DNA of 14,429 bases from Deltaproteobacteria bacterium (GTDB lineage Bacteria > Desulfobacterota > DSM-4660 > Desulfatiglandales > HGW-15): the NCBI GenBank assembly GCA_019308525.1, contig JAFDIC010000050.1, positions 1 through 14,429 of the forward strand, given 5' to 3'. The notes below the pieces were generated by a model. That model saw nothing but the letters and a program-made list of their open reading frames with translations, searched no databases and was not told the DNA's origin. Numbering within the stretch: position 1 is the stretch's first letter; the number at the start of each line of letters is the position of its first letter. This document shows, piece after piece, positions 1-7,247 of this stretch. The position numbers and the translations under genes are program-made.

Positions 1-351
1 TTCAGCGACGGGTCCTCATGAGAATGAGCCTGGAAAAAGGAGGTTCGTAGTTCCTGAACTCCTGAACTGGCTTGTCTCTTTTCATCATCAGGGGCTGCAA
101 GGCAGCCTTGGCCCTTGAGGAGAGGAGGGCAGGGATTCAGGATGAGACCTTTGAAGAAATGGGCGGCTCCATCAAGTTCTGCAAGGAGTCAACCATGTTG
201 CCGTTCCCTGAAAAGGTTTTGCAAAGGGCTCAGATGTATCCTTGCTGGTTTGCACGAAAGGCGGTAGTTGAAACAGTATCATGCCGCTAAGGGGATAGAA
301 GCGAGGAAGCCGCTTCCCGGGTAAAAGGTTTAGAGAAAAGGAGCCTAGGAT
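1..351. other. Upstream region with no recognisable gene
   Basis: No supported coding region. A short open frame runs from the window edge to a TAG at 48-50 and could be the last codons of an upstream gene, but it is too short to judge. A 72-codon frame starting with TTG at 72 has no ribosome binding site at a useful distance and a composition I do not recognise, so I do not call it. The end of this stretch carries the ribosome binding site of the next gene (AAAAGGAG at 336-343). No convincing promoter was found. Confidence 0.5.
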
Positions 352-1326
352 ATGGTGATAATGCGTGGTATTGGGGTCTGGATATGCCTGCTATTGCTCT
401 TTCTGGCATTCTCAGCCCGTGGCGAGGCAGAGGGTAAGGGAGAGAGGAAGGTAGCGGTCGTAAATGATGCTGTGATCGGCGTGGATGAATTCAACAGGGA
501 GATGGGGATCTTCAGGGAGAAGTATGGCGATAGCATCAAGTTCTTGAAAGAATCAGAAATGCGGGCACTCAAGAAGAAGATCATCGAGGGGATTATCGAC
601 AGGGAGTTGCTCTTTCAGGAGAGTCAAAGGGCTGGAATCCGTATCGAGGATAAGGCCGTGGAAGAGCAACTGGCCAAGATCAAGAAGCGATACCCCAGTG
701 AAGAGGTCTTCAAGGGGGTCCTGAAGAGGGTGAACCTTACTGAGGAAGAGGTAGGCTTCCAGATCAGAAAGGGGCTATCCATACAGCGGCTCATATCTGA
801 AAGATTCGACAAAATAGTGGTCTCGGAAGAGGAGGCCAGAGCATTCTTTGATAAGAATCCACAGATGTTCAAGGAGCCTGAGAAGGTGAGGGCGAGCCAT
901 ATACTGGTCAAGGTTGGTCCCGGAATGGACGAGGCAAAGAAGGCTGAAGCCAGAAAGAAGATAGAAAAGGCCAGGGAAAGGCTCAGCAAGGGAGAGGACT
1001 TCGCACAGGTAGCCCGAGAAGTTTCCGAGGGCCCCAGTCGGACCAAGGGTGGGGACCTGGGCTATTTCAAGAGGGGGCAGATGGTAAAACCGTTCGAAGA
1101 TGCCTCCTTCGCCATGAAGCCGGGGGAGGTGAGCGGGATAGTAGAGACCAGGTTTGGATTCCACATTATCAAGGTGACGGAGAGAAAGCCCGAGAAGATC
1201 GTGAGCTTTGAGGAAGTAAAGGAGAAGCTACGGGAATACCTGAAATCCCGAAAGGTCCAGAAAGGTGTGGACCAACTTGTAGCGAGCCTGAAAGAGAAGG
1301 CCAAAATAGAGAGATTTATCCCCTGA
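352..1326 (+). CDS. Periplasmic parvulin-type peptidyl-prolyl cis-trans isomerase (PpiC/SurA/PrsA-like)
   Basis: A 324-residue protein that probably catalyses cis-trans isomerisation of prolyl bonds and acts as a folding chaperone for exported proteins. Residues 5-24 form a hydrophobic signal peptide ending near SARGEA. Residues 33-160 resemble the helical SurA-type N-terminal chaperone region. The rotamase domain spans about 178-277, with the hallmark ASHILVK near 181 and GGDLGYFKRGQMVKPFEDA at 233-251, followed by RFGFHIIKV at 267-275. The rest is a charged helical tail. The ATG at 352 is preferred because AAAAGGAG lies 8 bases upstream; an in-frame ATG at 361 is possible. The signal sequence could be cleaved or kept as an anchor; no lipobox cysteine is visible. 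The next gene follows closely on the same strand, so the two are probably co-transcribed. The family call is firm; the client proteins are unknown. Confidence 0.93.
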   Translation: MVIMRGIGVWICLLLLFLAFSARGEAEGKGERKVAVVNDAVIGVDEFNREMGIFREKYGDSIKFLKESEMRALKKKIIEGIIDRELLFQESQRAGIRIEDKAVEEQLAKIKKRYPSEEVFKGVLKRVNLTEEEVGFQIRKGLSIQRLISERFDKIVVSEEEARAFFDKNPQMFKEPEKVRASHILVKVGPGMDEAKKAEARKKIEKARERLSKGEDFAQVAREVSEGPSRTKGGDLGYFKRGQMVKPFEDASFAMKPGEVSGIVETRFGFHIIKVTERKPEKIVSFEEVKEKLREYLKSRKVQKGVDQLVASLKEKAKIERFIP

Positions 1327-1417
1327 AATAGGGCGCAAATTGAGCTCGTGCCCCTTTACAAACAGGAATTTGCTGGTTAGAATCCCCAGGAAGAATCTAT
1401 CGTCGGGAGATAATACT

Positions 1418-2020
1418 ATGGGTGCTTCTTCGAATGACAGTATACGTGGGTCCCTTTTTCGGGGTTTTTCTTCAAGAACGGAAAGACTGCGAGTATTGAG
1501 AGGGCTGGCGGCCCTGCTCATCTTCTCGATGGTCATGGCTTTGGCTGCATGCAGTAAGGAGCCTCCAGCACAGGAATTGGAAGAAATTCGATCTTCCGTC
1601 AAGAGGCTTGAGGGCAGACTTACCTTGATTGAGAGGAACAACCGGAAAAAACTGGCAGAGATTGACAAAAGGCTGGATGATATCAATGGCCTGTTATCGG
1701 GAGTTGAGAGCAGAGAGAAGTCCCTCGAGGCGACGTTGAAAAAGCTCGGCGAACAGGTATACAGCATGCAGAAGGCCATGGCCGAAGAGAAGGCGGCGGC
1801 AGCGGCCAGCGTCGCCAGGGGCGGAAGCCCTCAAGGGGCCGCGGCGGAGAAAAAAGCAGGGGTCAAAGCAGGGGCCCATTACGTAGTGAAGCCTGGTGAC
1901 ACCCTCTACAGGATTGCCAGGAAGCACAATATGACCGTGGAAGAGTTACTTCGGCTGAACAACCTCTCAGAAGGCCAGTACATATACCCCGGCCAAAAAC
2001 TCCTAACCCGGGGACGTTGA
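1418..2020 (+). CDS. LysM-domain lipoprotein with coiled coil
   Basis: A 200-residue predicted envelope lipoprotein. A basic N-terminus is followed by a hydrophobic stretch (about 30-44) ending in a lipobox-like LAAC with Cys45. Residues 50-118 are heptad-rich and probably a coiled coil. An Ala/Gly-rich linker (about 121-153) leads to one LysM domain at 154-197, starting HYVVKPGDTLYRIARKH and ending with IYPGQKL, which normally binds peptidoglycan. I chose the ATG at 1418 because GGGAGA precedes it by 7 bases and gives a usable lipoprotein signal. The frame is open to a TTG at 1340, which would add 26 residues. The stop codon lies inside the left inverted repeat of the downstream transposase element, so the original 3' end may have been altered. 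Probable role: linking or trimming peptidoglycan, together with the upstream isomerase gene. Confidence 0.85.
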   Translation: MGASSNDSIRGSLFRGFSSRTERLRVLRGLAALLIFSMVMALAACSKEPPAQELEEIRSSVKRLEGRLTLIERNNRKKLAEIDKRLDDINGLLSGVESREKSLEATLKKLGEQVYSMQKAMAEEKAAAAASVARGGSPQGAAAEKKAGVKAGAHYVVKPGDTLYRIARKHNMTVEELLRLNNLSEGQYIYPGQKLLTRGR

Positions 2021-2036
2021 TTCATAATTCAGTAAT
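2011..2036 (+). repeat. Left inverted repeat of the transposase element
   Basis: GGGACGT, two non-matching bases, then ATTCATAATT and a looser A/T tail. Read on the opposite strand, 2495-2520 gives the same pattern with 21 of 26 matches. The TGA at 2018-2020 inside this repeat terminates the LysM gene. Confidence 0.65.
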
Positions 2037-2450
2037 TATGCCCCAGCATCTTGAGCTTTTTCTTTTTGACGATGCCCTCTCCCCTCCTTATCACATGGGC
2101 AACACCGGATTGACTCATTGGTCAAGAGCGTGACTATCCGTGTGCCGCTGAATCCGAGTTCCTGCACCGCCCAGTAACAGAAAACACTCCTTGCCTCAGA
2201 TCTTAACTTTTGCCTGCTCCGTGAATAGAGATCTTCTTTGTCGATCGGGTAGAGATCCAGGGAAATGCGCATGGTTGGGAAGAAAGGCCCACGCATAGCA
2301 GGAAGTGTTGGTCTCGGGCAATAATTCCGCAAGGCGCTCTGACATGTCATTGGAGTCATTGTTGTCGCGGAAGATCATGGTACCGTCGATGCCGCGGATG
2401 ATTATGTGGTGAAGGACACCCGGTGCGTCAAGTCTTGCAGTTCGTGGCAT
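2029..2450 (-). pseudogene. REP-associated tyrosine transposase (RAYT, Y1_Tnp) remnant
   Basis: The N-terminal part (2450 down to about 2265) reads MPRTARLDAPGVLHHIIIRG and continues to AWAFLPNHAHF, the HUH-type metal-binding motif of IS200/Y1 transposases. After HAHF the frame changes and the sequence jumps to the family's C-terminal part (EARSVFCYWAVQELGFSGTR, about 2200-2140). Roughly the middle of the protein is missing, including the region expected to hold the catalytic tyrosine. Near 2105 a second shift occurs: the neighbouring frame gives MSQSGVAHVIRRGEGIVKKK, which fits the usual helix-turn-helix-like end (QPAVSxxVRRGEKI), and stops at 2029-2031. Family identity is well supported; the gene is clearly non-functional. 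Confidence 0.85.
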
Positions 2451-2494
2451 GGGAAACTCCAAATATGTCCTTTATGGACAGAACTCAGAATCGA

Positions 2495-2520
2495 CTTATT
2501 TAATTATGAATGTACGTCCC
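2495..2520 (-). repeat. Right inverted repeat of the transposase element
   Basis: The reverse complement of this segment reads GGGACGT, two bases, ATTCATAATT, then AAATAAG, matching the left end. The similarity continues outward imperfectly (AACC next to GGGACGT on both sides), so the true end may lie a few bases further out. Confidence 0.65.
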
Positions 2521-2548
2521 GGTTCCAAAGCAGGTTCCGGGATTTTTT
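2517..2548 (+). terminator. Hairpin plus T-run; terminator or REP-like palindrome
   Basis: TCCCGG at 2517-2522 pairs with CCGGGA at 2537-2542. An inner CC/GG pair is set off by T-T mismatches, the loop is AAAGCA, and six T follow at 2543-2548. It reads as an intrinsic terminator on the plus strand and could be the original terminator of the parvulin/LysM pair, now separated by the inserted element. Alternatively it is the palindrome belonging to the RAYT element itself. Confidence 0.5.
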
Positions 2549-2910
2549 GGTTGACAAGTACGCAAGGGCTGTATTACTAGAAAGTGATATTTGTGGACGC
2601 CAAAAGTGGAACATGCTTCCACATTCTGGAACAGGCGCATTTTCCATAGTCTGTAAAGGTGGTTAGAAAGCACTAAGAACCGGTGTACCCCCCGTACGAG
2701 GCGATATCTTCCATGGCCGAACCACTACAAGCAGAATCCCGGAATTCATGTCTGCCATGGGTGAACAACCAGGCGTGGCATTATTGTGGTGGGGGATTTC
2801 TTGGGAAATTCCCTGGCTCATTGCTCTTTGAAAATGTCCTTGCTTTTGGAATAGGGAAATTGCGGATCTTTGTTCAGACTGACCATGCGGTCCAGGGACG
2901 CGGCAGTTCC

Positions 2911-2945
2911 ACCATTGAGAATGGTTTTCACCGTGCGCGGTGAAA
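2911..2945. repeat. Two adjacent stem-loops
   Basis: ACCATT-GAG-AATGGT (2911-2925) is followed immediately by TTTCACCG-TGCG-CGGTGAAA (2926-2945). Both are perfect inverted repeats. No T-run follows on either strand, so they do not look like terminators. They could be a protein-binding site, part of a small RNA or a remnant repeat. Confidence 0.4.
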
Positions 2946-3305
2946 CGCTCCGGAGGGTTGAGCCTCGAGCCGAAGAAAATGTTCCGAGAAGGCGCATTGA
3001 TTTCCGAGAGAGGTAAATCACCAATGTCCCTCGGACCACCGTGGCAGTGCCTTCTCCTTGGAGTGTGGAGTTTTTCTCGCATTGATCGGAAGGAGACCGC
3101 ATTTGTCATTGCCAGGGTACTGTGGTAAAGGATAATGTTTGTGGAAGTGCTCGATTTACACTCTCATCCTCATTTCATATTGGCGGCTTGCCGGAGAACC
3201 CGGGGATTTGGTACGCCTCTCATGGAGAGCGCCGAAAGGGGTCCGTCAAGTCCCTGTGGTGCAATGGGGAGGTGACATAGTTGAACGAAAGGAGGTGAAA
3301 GATAC

Positions 3306-3321
3306 TGGAGCTATAGGTGCT
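3306..3321 (+). promoter_or_regulatory. Possible sigma-54 type (-24/-12) promoter of the TRAP cluster
   Basis: TGGAGC, then six bases, then TGCT gives the GG-N10-GC spacing of -24/-12 promoters, but only about 8 of 12 consensus positions match. It would start transcription near 3333, about 45 bases before the binding-protein gene. Sigma-54 control is known for some carboxylate transporters. A competing weak signal is TTGACA at 3339-3344 with a poor -10. Confidence 0.2.
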
Positions 3322-3378
3322 TTGGTAAGTGACCCTGATTGACAACCCACTTAATCAATTTTTATGGGGGGATCTACC

Positions 3379-4527
3379 ATGAGAAAAGAAAAAGCTAAAG
3401 AGGTTGGAAAGACGCAAGGGGGTACGAAAAAAGATCGCCGCAAATTTCTAAAGAAGGCTGCGGCAGTGGGAGTGGGGGCGGCGGTAGCGCCGACCCTGTT
3501 TAACATTGGAACTGCGAAGGGCAAGACGACGGTGTGGAAAATACAGACCTCCTGGCCCGGCGGTATTGGCCTCGAAATATTCAAAGACTGGTGTAACAGT
3601 ATTATCGAGAAGACCGGGGGAGAGTTGGCCTTTGAGCCTTTTGGCGCCAAGGCCGTTGTGGGTGACTGGCAGTTGTTCGATGCGGTTAAGAATGGTGTGC
3701 TACAGGCCATGAATCCCTTCACCCTCTACTGGGCGGGTCGTATGCCGGCCTCGGTGTTCTTCAGTTCCTATCCCCTGGGAATGCGCAACCCTCACGAATG
3801 GGACGTGTTTTACTATGCCTTGGGTGGCCTGGAACTTGCCCGCTCTGAGTTCGCCAGGTTCGGGATGTTTTACGTGGGCCCCATCCACCACGGTCCGAAC
3901 ATCATCCACTCCAAGGTGCCCATTCGCTCCATCGATGACTTCAAGGGCAGGAAAATGAGAGTCCCTGGAGGAATGGTGGCGGAACTTTTCTCCGCCGCAG
4001 GCGCCAAGACGACGCTTCTCCCCGGCAGCGAGATCTTCCCGGCCCTGGACAAAGGGACTATCGACGTGGCTGATTACGTGGGCCCGGCCATCAATTATGC
4101 CCTGGGTTTCCACCAGGCAACAAAATACATCAGCATGGGACCCCCCGGTTTCATGTCCATTTATCAACCCGTGGACTTGATGGATCTCACCGTGGAGATG
4201 AATACCTGGAACGCCTTGCCCAAGAAAATGAAACAGTTCGTGGAGATGGAGGTACATGTGTACTCTGACATGCACCATGCCAAGATTCAAAAGGCCGACC
4301 AGGAGGCATGGCCTAAATTCAAGGAGGCAGGATGCGTGGTGACAAGGCTCAGCGAGGATGACGTGGCTGCATTTACCAAGCTGGCGGTACCCCTGTGGTT
4401 CAAGTGGGCGAACAAGGACAAGGCGGCTGCCAAGGCCTTGAAGATCCAACTCGAGTACATGATGTCACCCAGCCTGGGATATGTGACTCCCGACATGATT
4501 AAGGGATACAGGTTGAAATATGTCTGA
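3379..4527 (+). CDS. TRAP transporter substrate-binding protein (DctP superfamily, TakP/lactate-like), Tat-exported
   Basis: A 382-residue periplasmic receptor that captures the solute for the DctQ/DctM permease encoded next. The N-terminus carries a twin-arginine signal (DRRKFLKK at 19-26, then a hydrophobic Ala/Gly/Val stretch to about 40), so it is probably exported folded through Tat. The mature part starts near TTVWKIQTSW. KMRVPGGMV (192-200) contains the conserved arginine (R194) that in this family pairs with the substrate carboxylate. GSEIFPALDKGTIDVADYVG (216-235) resembles the equivalent region of TakP-type 2-oxoacid binding proteins and the calcium-lactate binding relative. Start: ATG at 3379 has GGGGGG 7 bases upstream; an in-frame ATG at 3364 would place extra residues before the signal. 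First gene of the cluster and followed by a strong hairpin. Ligand inferred as a small 2-oxo or 2-hydroxy monocarboxylate because oxidase genes follow. Confidence 0.9.
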   Translation: MRKEKAKEVGKTQGGTKKDRRKFLKKAAAVGVGAAVAPTLFNIGTAKGKTTVWKIQTSWPGGIGLEIFKDWCNSIIEKTGGELAFEPFGAKAVVGDWQLFDAVKNGVLQAMNPFTLYWAGRMPASVFFSSYPLGMRNPHEWDVFYYALGGLELARSEFARFGMFYVGPIHHGPNIIHSKVPIRSIDDFKGRKMRVPGGMVAELFSAAGAKTTLLPGSEIFPALDKGTIDVADYVGPAINYALGFHQATKYISMGPPGFMSIYQPVDLMDLTVEMNTWNALPKKMKQFVEMEVHVYSDMHHAKIQKADQEAWPKFKEAGCVVTRLSEDDVAAFTKLAVPLWFKWANKDKAAAKALKIQLEYMMSPSLGYVTPDMIKGYRLKYV

Positions 4528-4554
4528 TCTGCTGAAGGCTTGAATCCAGGGACG

Positions 4555-4587
4555 AATTGGGATCGCCTTTGCGGCGATCCCAATTTT
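4555..4587 (+). terminator. Perfect 13-bp stem hairpin between binding-protein and permease genes
   Basis: AATTGGGATCGCC (4555-4567) pairs fully with GGCGATCCCAATT (4573-4585) around a TTTGC loop; the T-run is short. It lies 28 bases after the binding-protein stop and 74 bases before the DctQ start. It probably acts as a partial terminator or 3' stabiliser, giving more binding protein than permease. Because the stem is symmetric it could also act on the other strand, but no gene approaches from that side. Confidence 0.75.
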
Positions 4588-4660
4588 CGCCCCTCAACTA
4601 GCTGATGAGTGGATGAAGTCCTGTTTTTTCGATCTCACAAATTAGACTAGGAATGGGAAA

Positions 4661-5785
4661 ATGCCGGATCTTACTTTTATCTTGCCCCACTGGATCTATT
4701 GGGCTGGCCTGATACTCGTCCCCCTGTGCTCGATGTTCATCATTCATAGACAACGGGGAGTGAGAATGGAAGGGAAGATTTCCCTCGGGATCGCCTACAT
4801 GTTCTGGTTCATGAGTGGATTTGCAGGGGTGCACCGGTTGTACCTCAAGAACAAGGGCGCCCTTGTCTACTTTCCCTTGATCATTGCTGTCTTGCTGACA
4901 AATGTTGAGGTAAAGGAGGCCCTGAATCAAGTCTCCGGGGCCAAAAACCATATCAGCATAGCCGAATTTGAGTTGCACCGTGCAAGGACAGCATTGAAGC
5001 TTGAGGATACGGAGGAGACAAAGGCCAAAGTGAAAAAGGCCGAACAGGACCTGAGAGCCGCCCAGGAGGAACTAAGAGTCCAACTAGCGAAGCAGAAGAA
5101 GTGGATGTGGGTATCCCGTATCCTGGCTATCGTGATCGCGGTTCTCCTTGTAATTGACGCATTCTTGATCCCGGGCATGGTTCGCCGGACTGCCGCGGCG
5201 GAGCAGGTAAAGGCCGAGCCCGTGCAGAAATATGAGATCCCGGATGCAGAGGAATTTACCACGGAAGTGGATCCAGCCAGCCGGATCCGTACACCGTGGC
5301 TGGACTGGATAGACTCTCTCAACGGATTCGTGGGGGAGTTCGTTTGCTACTGGTCGATCATCGCGGTCTTCGTTTACTACTACGAGGTTATCGCCAGGTA
5401 TATTTTCAATTCCCCTACAAACTGGGCCCATGAGGGCATGTTCCTCATGTTCGGTATGCAGTACATGCTGGCGGCAGGGTACACGGAGCGGGAAAGGGGC
5501 CATGTGTACGTGGACATTGTTCACAAGCTCTTCCCTGACCGCATCAAGGCCGTGGTGGATATCTTTGCCTCTTCTCTATTCTTCCTCTTCACTGTAGCCA
5601 TACTTGTTACGGGCTGGATCTTTCTGAAGGATGCGTTGCGTGTGTGGGAGGTCTCCTTTACCGAATGGGCTATCCACTACTGGCCGGTGAAGATAACTAT
5701 TCCGCTCGGCGCCCTGTTGATAACCTTGCAAGGTTTCTCAAAACTGGTGAAAGACATAATCATATTGGTTGGGAAAAGGGTATAA
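4661..5785 (+). CDS. TRAP transporter small permease (DctQ) with N-terminal TM2-like and coiled-coil extension
   Basis: A 374-residue membrane protein; ordinary DctQ subunits are about 160-230 residues. The DctQ part is the C-terminal half (about 213-374). It starts WLDWIDSLNGFVGEFVCYW, continues with VIARYIFNSPTNWAHE, GYTERERGHVYVDIVHKLFP and four hydrophobic helices. In front are a helix at 9-28, a TM2-like unit (helix 43-58 with GFAGVHRLYL at 53-62, helix 67-80), a charged coiled coil at about 82-147, a helix at 150-171, and an acidic linker. The start ATG has AGGA 8 bases upstream and no stop separates the two halves, so this is a real single frame. DctQ works with DctM in sodium-driven uptake; what the extension adds (oligomerisation or a lipid or partner contact) is unknown. 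The stop is 3 bases before dctM. Confidence 0.88.
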   Translation: MPDLTFILPHWIYWAGLILVPLCSMFIIHRQRGVRMEGKISLGIAYMFWFMSGFAGVHRLYLKNKGALVYFPLIIAVLLTNVEVKEALNQVSGAKNHISIAEFELHRARTALKLEDTEETKAKVKKAEQDLRAAQEELRVQLAKQKKWMWVSRILAIVIAVLLVIDAFLIPGMVRRTAAAEQVKAEPVQKYEIPDAEEFTTEVDPASRIRTPWLDWIDSLNGFVGEFVCYWSIIAVFVYYYEVIARYIFNSPTNWAHEGMFLMFGMQYMLAAGYTERERGHVYVDIVHKLFPDRIKAVVDIFASSLFFLFTVAILVTGWIFLKDALRVWEVSFTEWAIHYWPVKITIPLGALLITLQGFSKLVKDIIILVGKRV

Positions 5786-5788
5786 GAG

Positions 5789-7156
5789 ATGGGTCTTGAT
5801 ATTGGCATAGAAGCACTTACGTACTTGATGTTCGGGTCTTTGATTTTCTTTCTCTTACTCGGGTTACCCCTGGCGTTTGTTACCGGGGGACTGGGAGTGG
5901 TCTTCATCTTTCTTTGCGGTAACTTGCAGATGGTCAACATGCTCCCCTCGCGCATCTTCCCCTTTATGACCGACTACCAGCTATCGGCCATTCCGCTTTT
6001 CATTTTCATGGCTAATGTCCTGGAACGGGCGGGGATGATCGAGGAGCTCTTCGACGTGATCTACAAGATCATGGGAGGATTGAGGGGAGGGCTGGCAAGT
6101 GCAGCGGTGGTTGCATCTACGATCATGGCGGCGATGGTCGGAGTGATCGGGGCATCCGAGGTGACCATGGGAATCATCGCCCTTCCAGCCATGCTGAAGA
6201 GGGGATACGATCAAAACCTGGCCTGCGGTTCCATCCTGGCGGGAGGAACCCTGGGAATCCTTATTCCCCCCTCTATCCTGGCTATCCTCTTTGCAGTAAT
6301 CGCCCAACAATCCGTGGGTGAGCTTTTCCTGGGCGCCGTGCTGCCGGGGCTTGCCCTTTCAGGAATGTATGTCATCTACATCACGATTCGATGCTATGTT
6401 AACCCCCAACTTGGGCCGGCATTGCCCAAGGAGGAGAGGATAACCTTTCGGGAAAAGCTGCGCCTGTTGCAGGGCATCATCGCTCCCATCCTCCTGATCA
6501 TCCTGGTCCTGGGCGTTATCTTCACAGGGGTGGCTACGCCGGTGGAGGCAGCCGGCATCGGGACCTTCGGTGCCCTTGTAGTTTGCGCCCTTGCCCGCAA
6601 GCTTACCATACAGAATATCAGGCAGGCCGCCCTTACCACCCTCAGGGCATCCACCATGGTGCTCTGGATAATGTTCGGAGCAAGTATATTCGTCGGGTTT
6701 TACATCCTCAACGGTGGCCAGGAGTTCGTGGTGAAGACCATGATGGGCACCGGGTTGGGCCCTTACGGTATCCTCCTGATCACTAACGTCCTGCTCATCA
6801 TCCTTGGAATGTTCCTGGACTGGGTCGGTATCCTGCTGCTTGCAGTCCCGATTTTCGTGCCGATGATGGTTTCCATGTCCTGGGGGGGACTCTGGGGCAT
6901 GCCCGGCGTAAACCCTGCGGACGTACAACTGTGGTTCGGTGTCGTCTACATGGTGAACATGCAGATGTCCTTTCTCAGTCCACCCTTTGGATACGCTCTT
7001 TATTACTTGAAAAGCGTTGCTCCACCCAGTGTCACCATGGGGACCATATTCAAGTCCTCCGTGCCCTTCATGGCCTTGCAGGCGGTCGGGCTTTTTTTGA
7101 CCATAGCGTTTCCCTGGCTGTGTATCTGGCTCCCCAGGGCGGTCTACGGGCATTAG
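5789..7156 (+). CDS. TRAP transporter large permease (DctM family)
   Basis: A 455-residue polytopic membrane protein and the transport channel of the TRAP system. About 12 hydrophobic helices are visible. Family hallmarks are the N-terminal LGLPLAFVTGGLGVVFIFL, GASEVTMGIIALPAMLKRGY, the signature GGTLGILIPPSILAILFAVI, GVATPVEAAGIGTFGAL, and the C-terminal half with MFLDWVGILLLAVPIFVPM and SFLSPPFGYALYYLKSVAPP. The ATG at 5789 is 3 bases after the DctQ stop, with AAGGG 8 bases upstream inside the DctQ end, so the two are translationally coupled. Length is a little above the usual 425-430. With the binding protein and DctQ it forms a three-component importer. Confidence 0.94.
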   Translation: MGLDIGIEALTYLMFGSLIFFLLLGLPLAFVTGGLGVVFIFLCGNLQMVNMLPSRIFPFMTDYQLSAIPLFIFMANVLERAGMIEELFDVIYKIMGGLRGGLASAAVVASTIMAAMVGVIGASEVTMGIIALPAMLKRGYDQNLACGSILAGGTLGILIPPSILAILFAVIAQQSVGELFLGAVLPGLALSGMYVIYITIRCYVNPQLGPALPKEERITFREKLRLLQGIIAPILLIILVLGVIFTGVATPVEAAGIGTFGALVVCALARKLTIQNIRQAALTTLRASTMVLWIMFGASIFVGFYILNGGQEFVVKTMMGTGLGPYGILLITNVLLIILGMFLDWVGILLLAVPIFVPMMVSMSWGGLWGMPGVNPADVQLWFGVVYMVNMQMSFLSPPFGYALYYLKSVAPPSVTMGTIFKSSVPFMALQAVGLFLTIAFPWLCIWLPRAVYGH

Positions 7157-7247
7157 GTGAGGTATACCGGTCACAAAACTGGGTATCATCGGTTTGGATT
7201 GTCATGACTTGGTTGCGGGCCAGTCCTAATCCAGCGAAGTCGTAACT

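Larger units (their letters stand above)
2011..2520 (-). mobile_element. Decayed RAYT/IS200-like (Y1 transposase) element bounded by inverted repeats
   Basis: The transposase remnant on the minus strand is bracketed by a near-perfect inverted repeat (2011-2036 and 2495-2520, 21 of 26 positions matching). The outer ends share GGGACGT and, two bases further in, ATTCATAATT. Outside the right end is a REP-like hairpin (2517-2542). RAYT genes are typically single copy and accompanied by such palindromes, which fits. The left end overlaps the stop codon of the LysM lipoprotein gene. The internal gene is broken, so the element could only move if another copy supplied the enzyme. Exact boundaries are inferred from the repeat match. 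Confidence 0.65.
2551..3360. other. Gene-poor intergenic region with several short inverted repeats
   Basis: About 800 bases in which no frame on either strand gives a protein I recognise; the open frames are short, overlapping and lack good ribosome binding sites. Visible structure consists of short inverted repeats. GTGGAA/TTCCAC lies at 2606-2622, GGGAA-A-TTCCC at 2803-2813, ACCATT/AATGGT at 2911-2925, and TTTCACCG/CGGTGAAA at 2926-2945; the last two are directly adjacent. TTGACA at 2551-2556, just after the T-run, could be a -35 box but lacks a convincing -10. The end of the region must contain the promoter of the TRAP/oxidase cluster. Confidence 0.55.

Noticed and set aside
72..290. TTG-started 72-codon frame near the left edge
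   Set aside because: No ribosome binding site at a suitable distance, unusual composition and no recognisable family.
2818..3102. Open frame of 94 codons on the minus strand in the gene-poor region
   Set aside because: Overlaps several equally long frames, shows no motif, and its sequence contains the inverted repeats; not better than chance.
3700..4449. Open frame of 249 codons on the minus strand opposite the TRAP binding protein
   Set aside because: Mirror of a clear coding gene with no motif of its own.
6359..7189. Open frame of 276 codons on the minus strand opposite dctM
   Set aside because: Hydrophilic His/Asp/Gly-rich mirror of a membrane-protein gene; no family motif.
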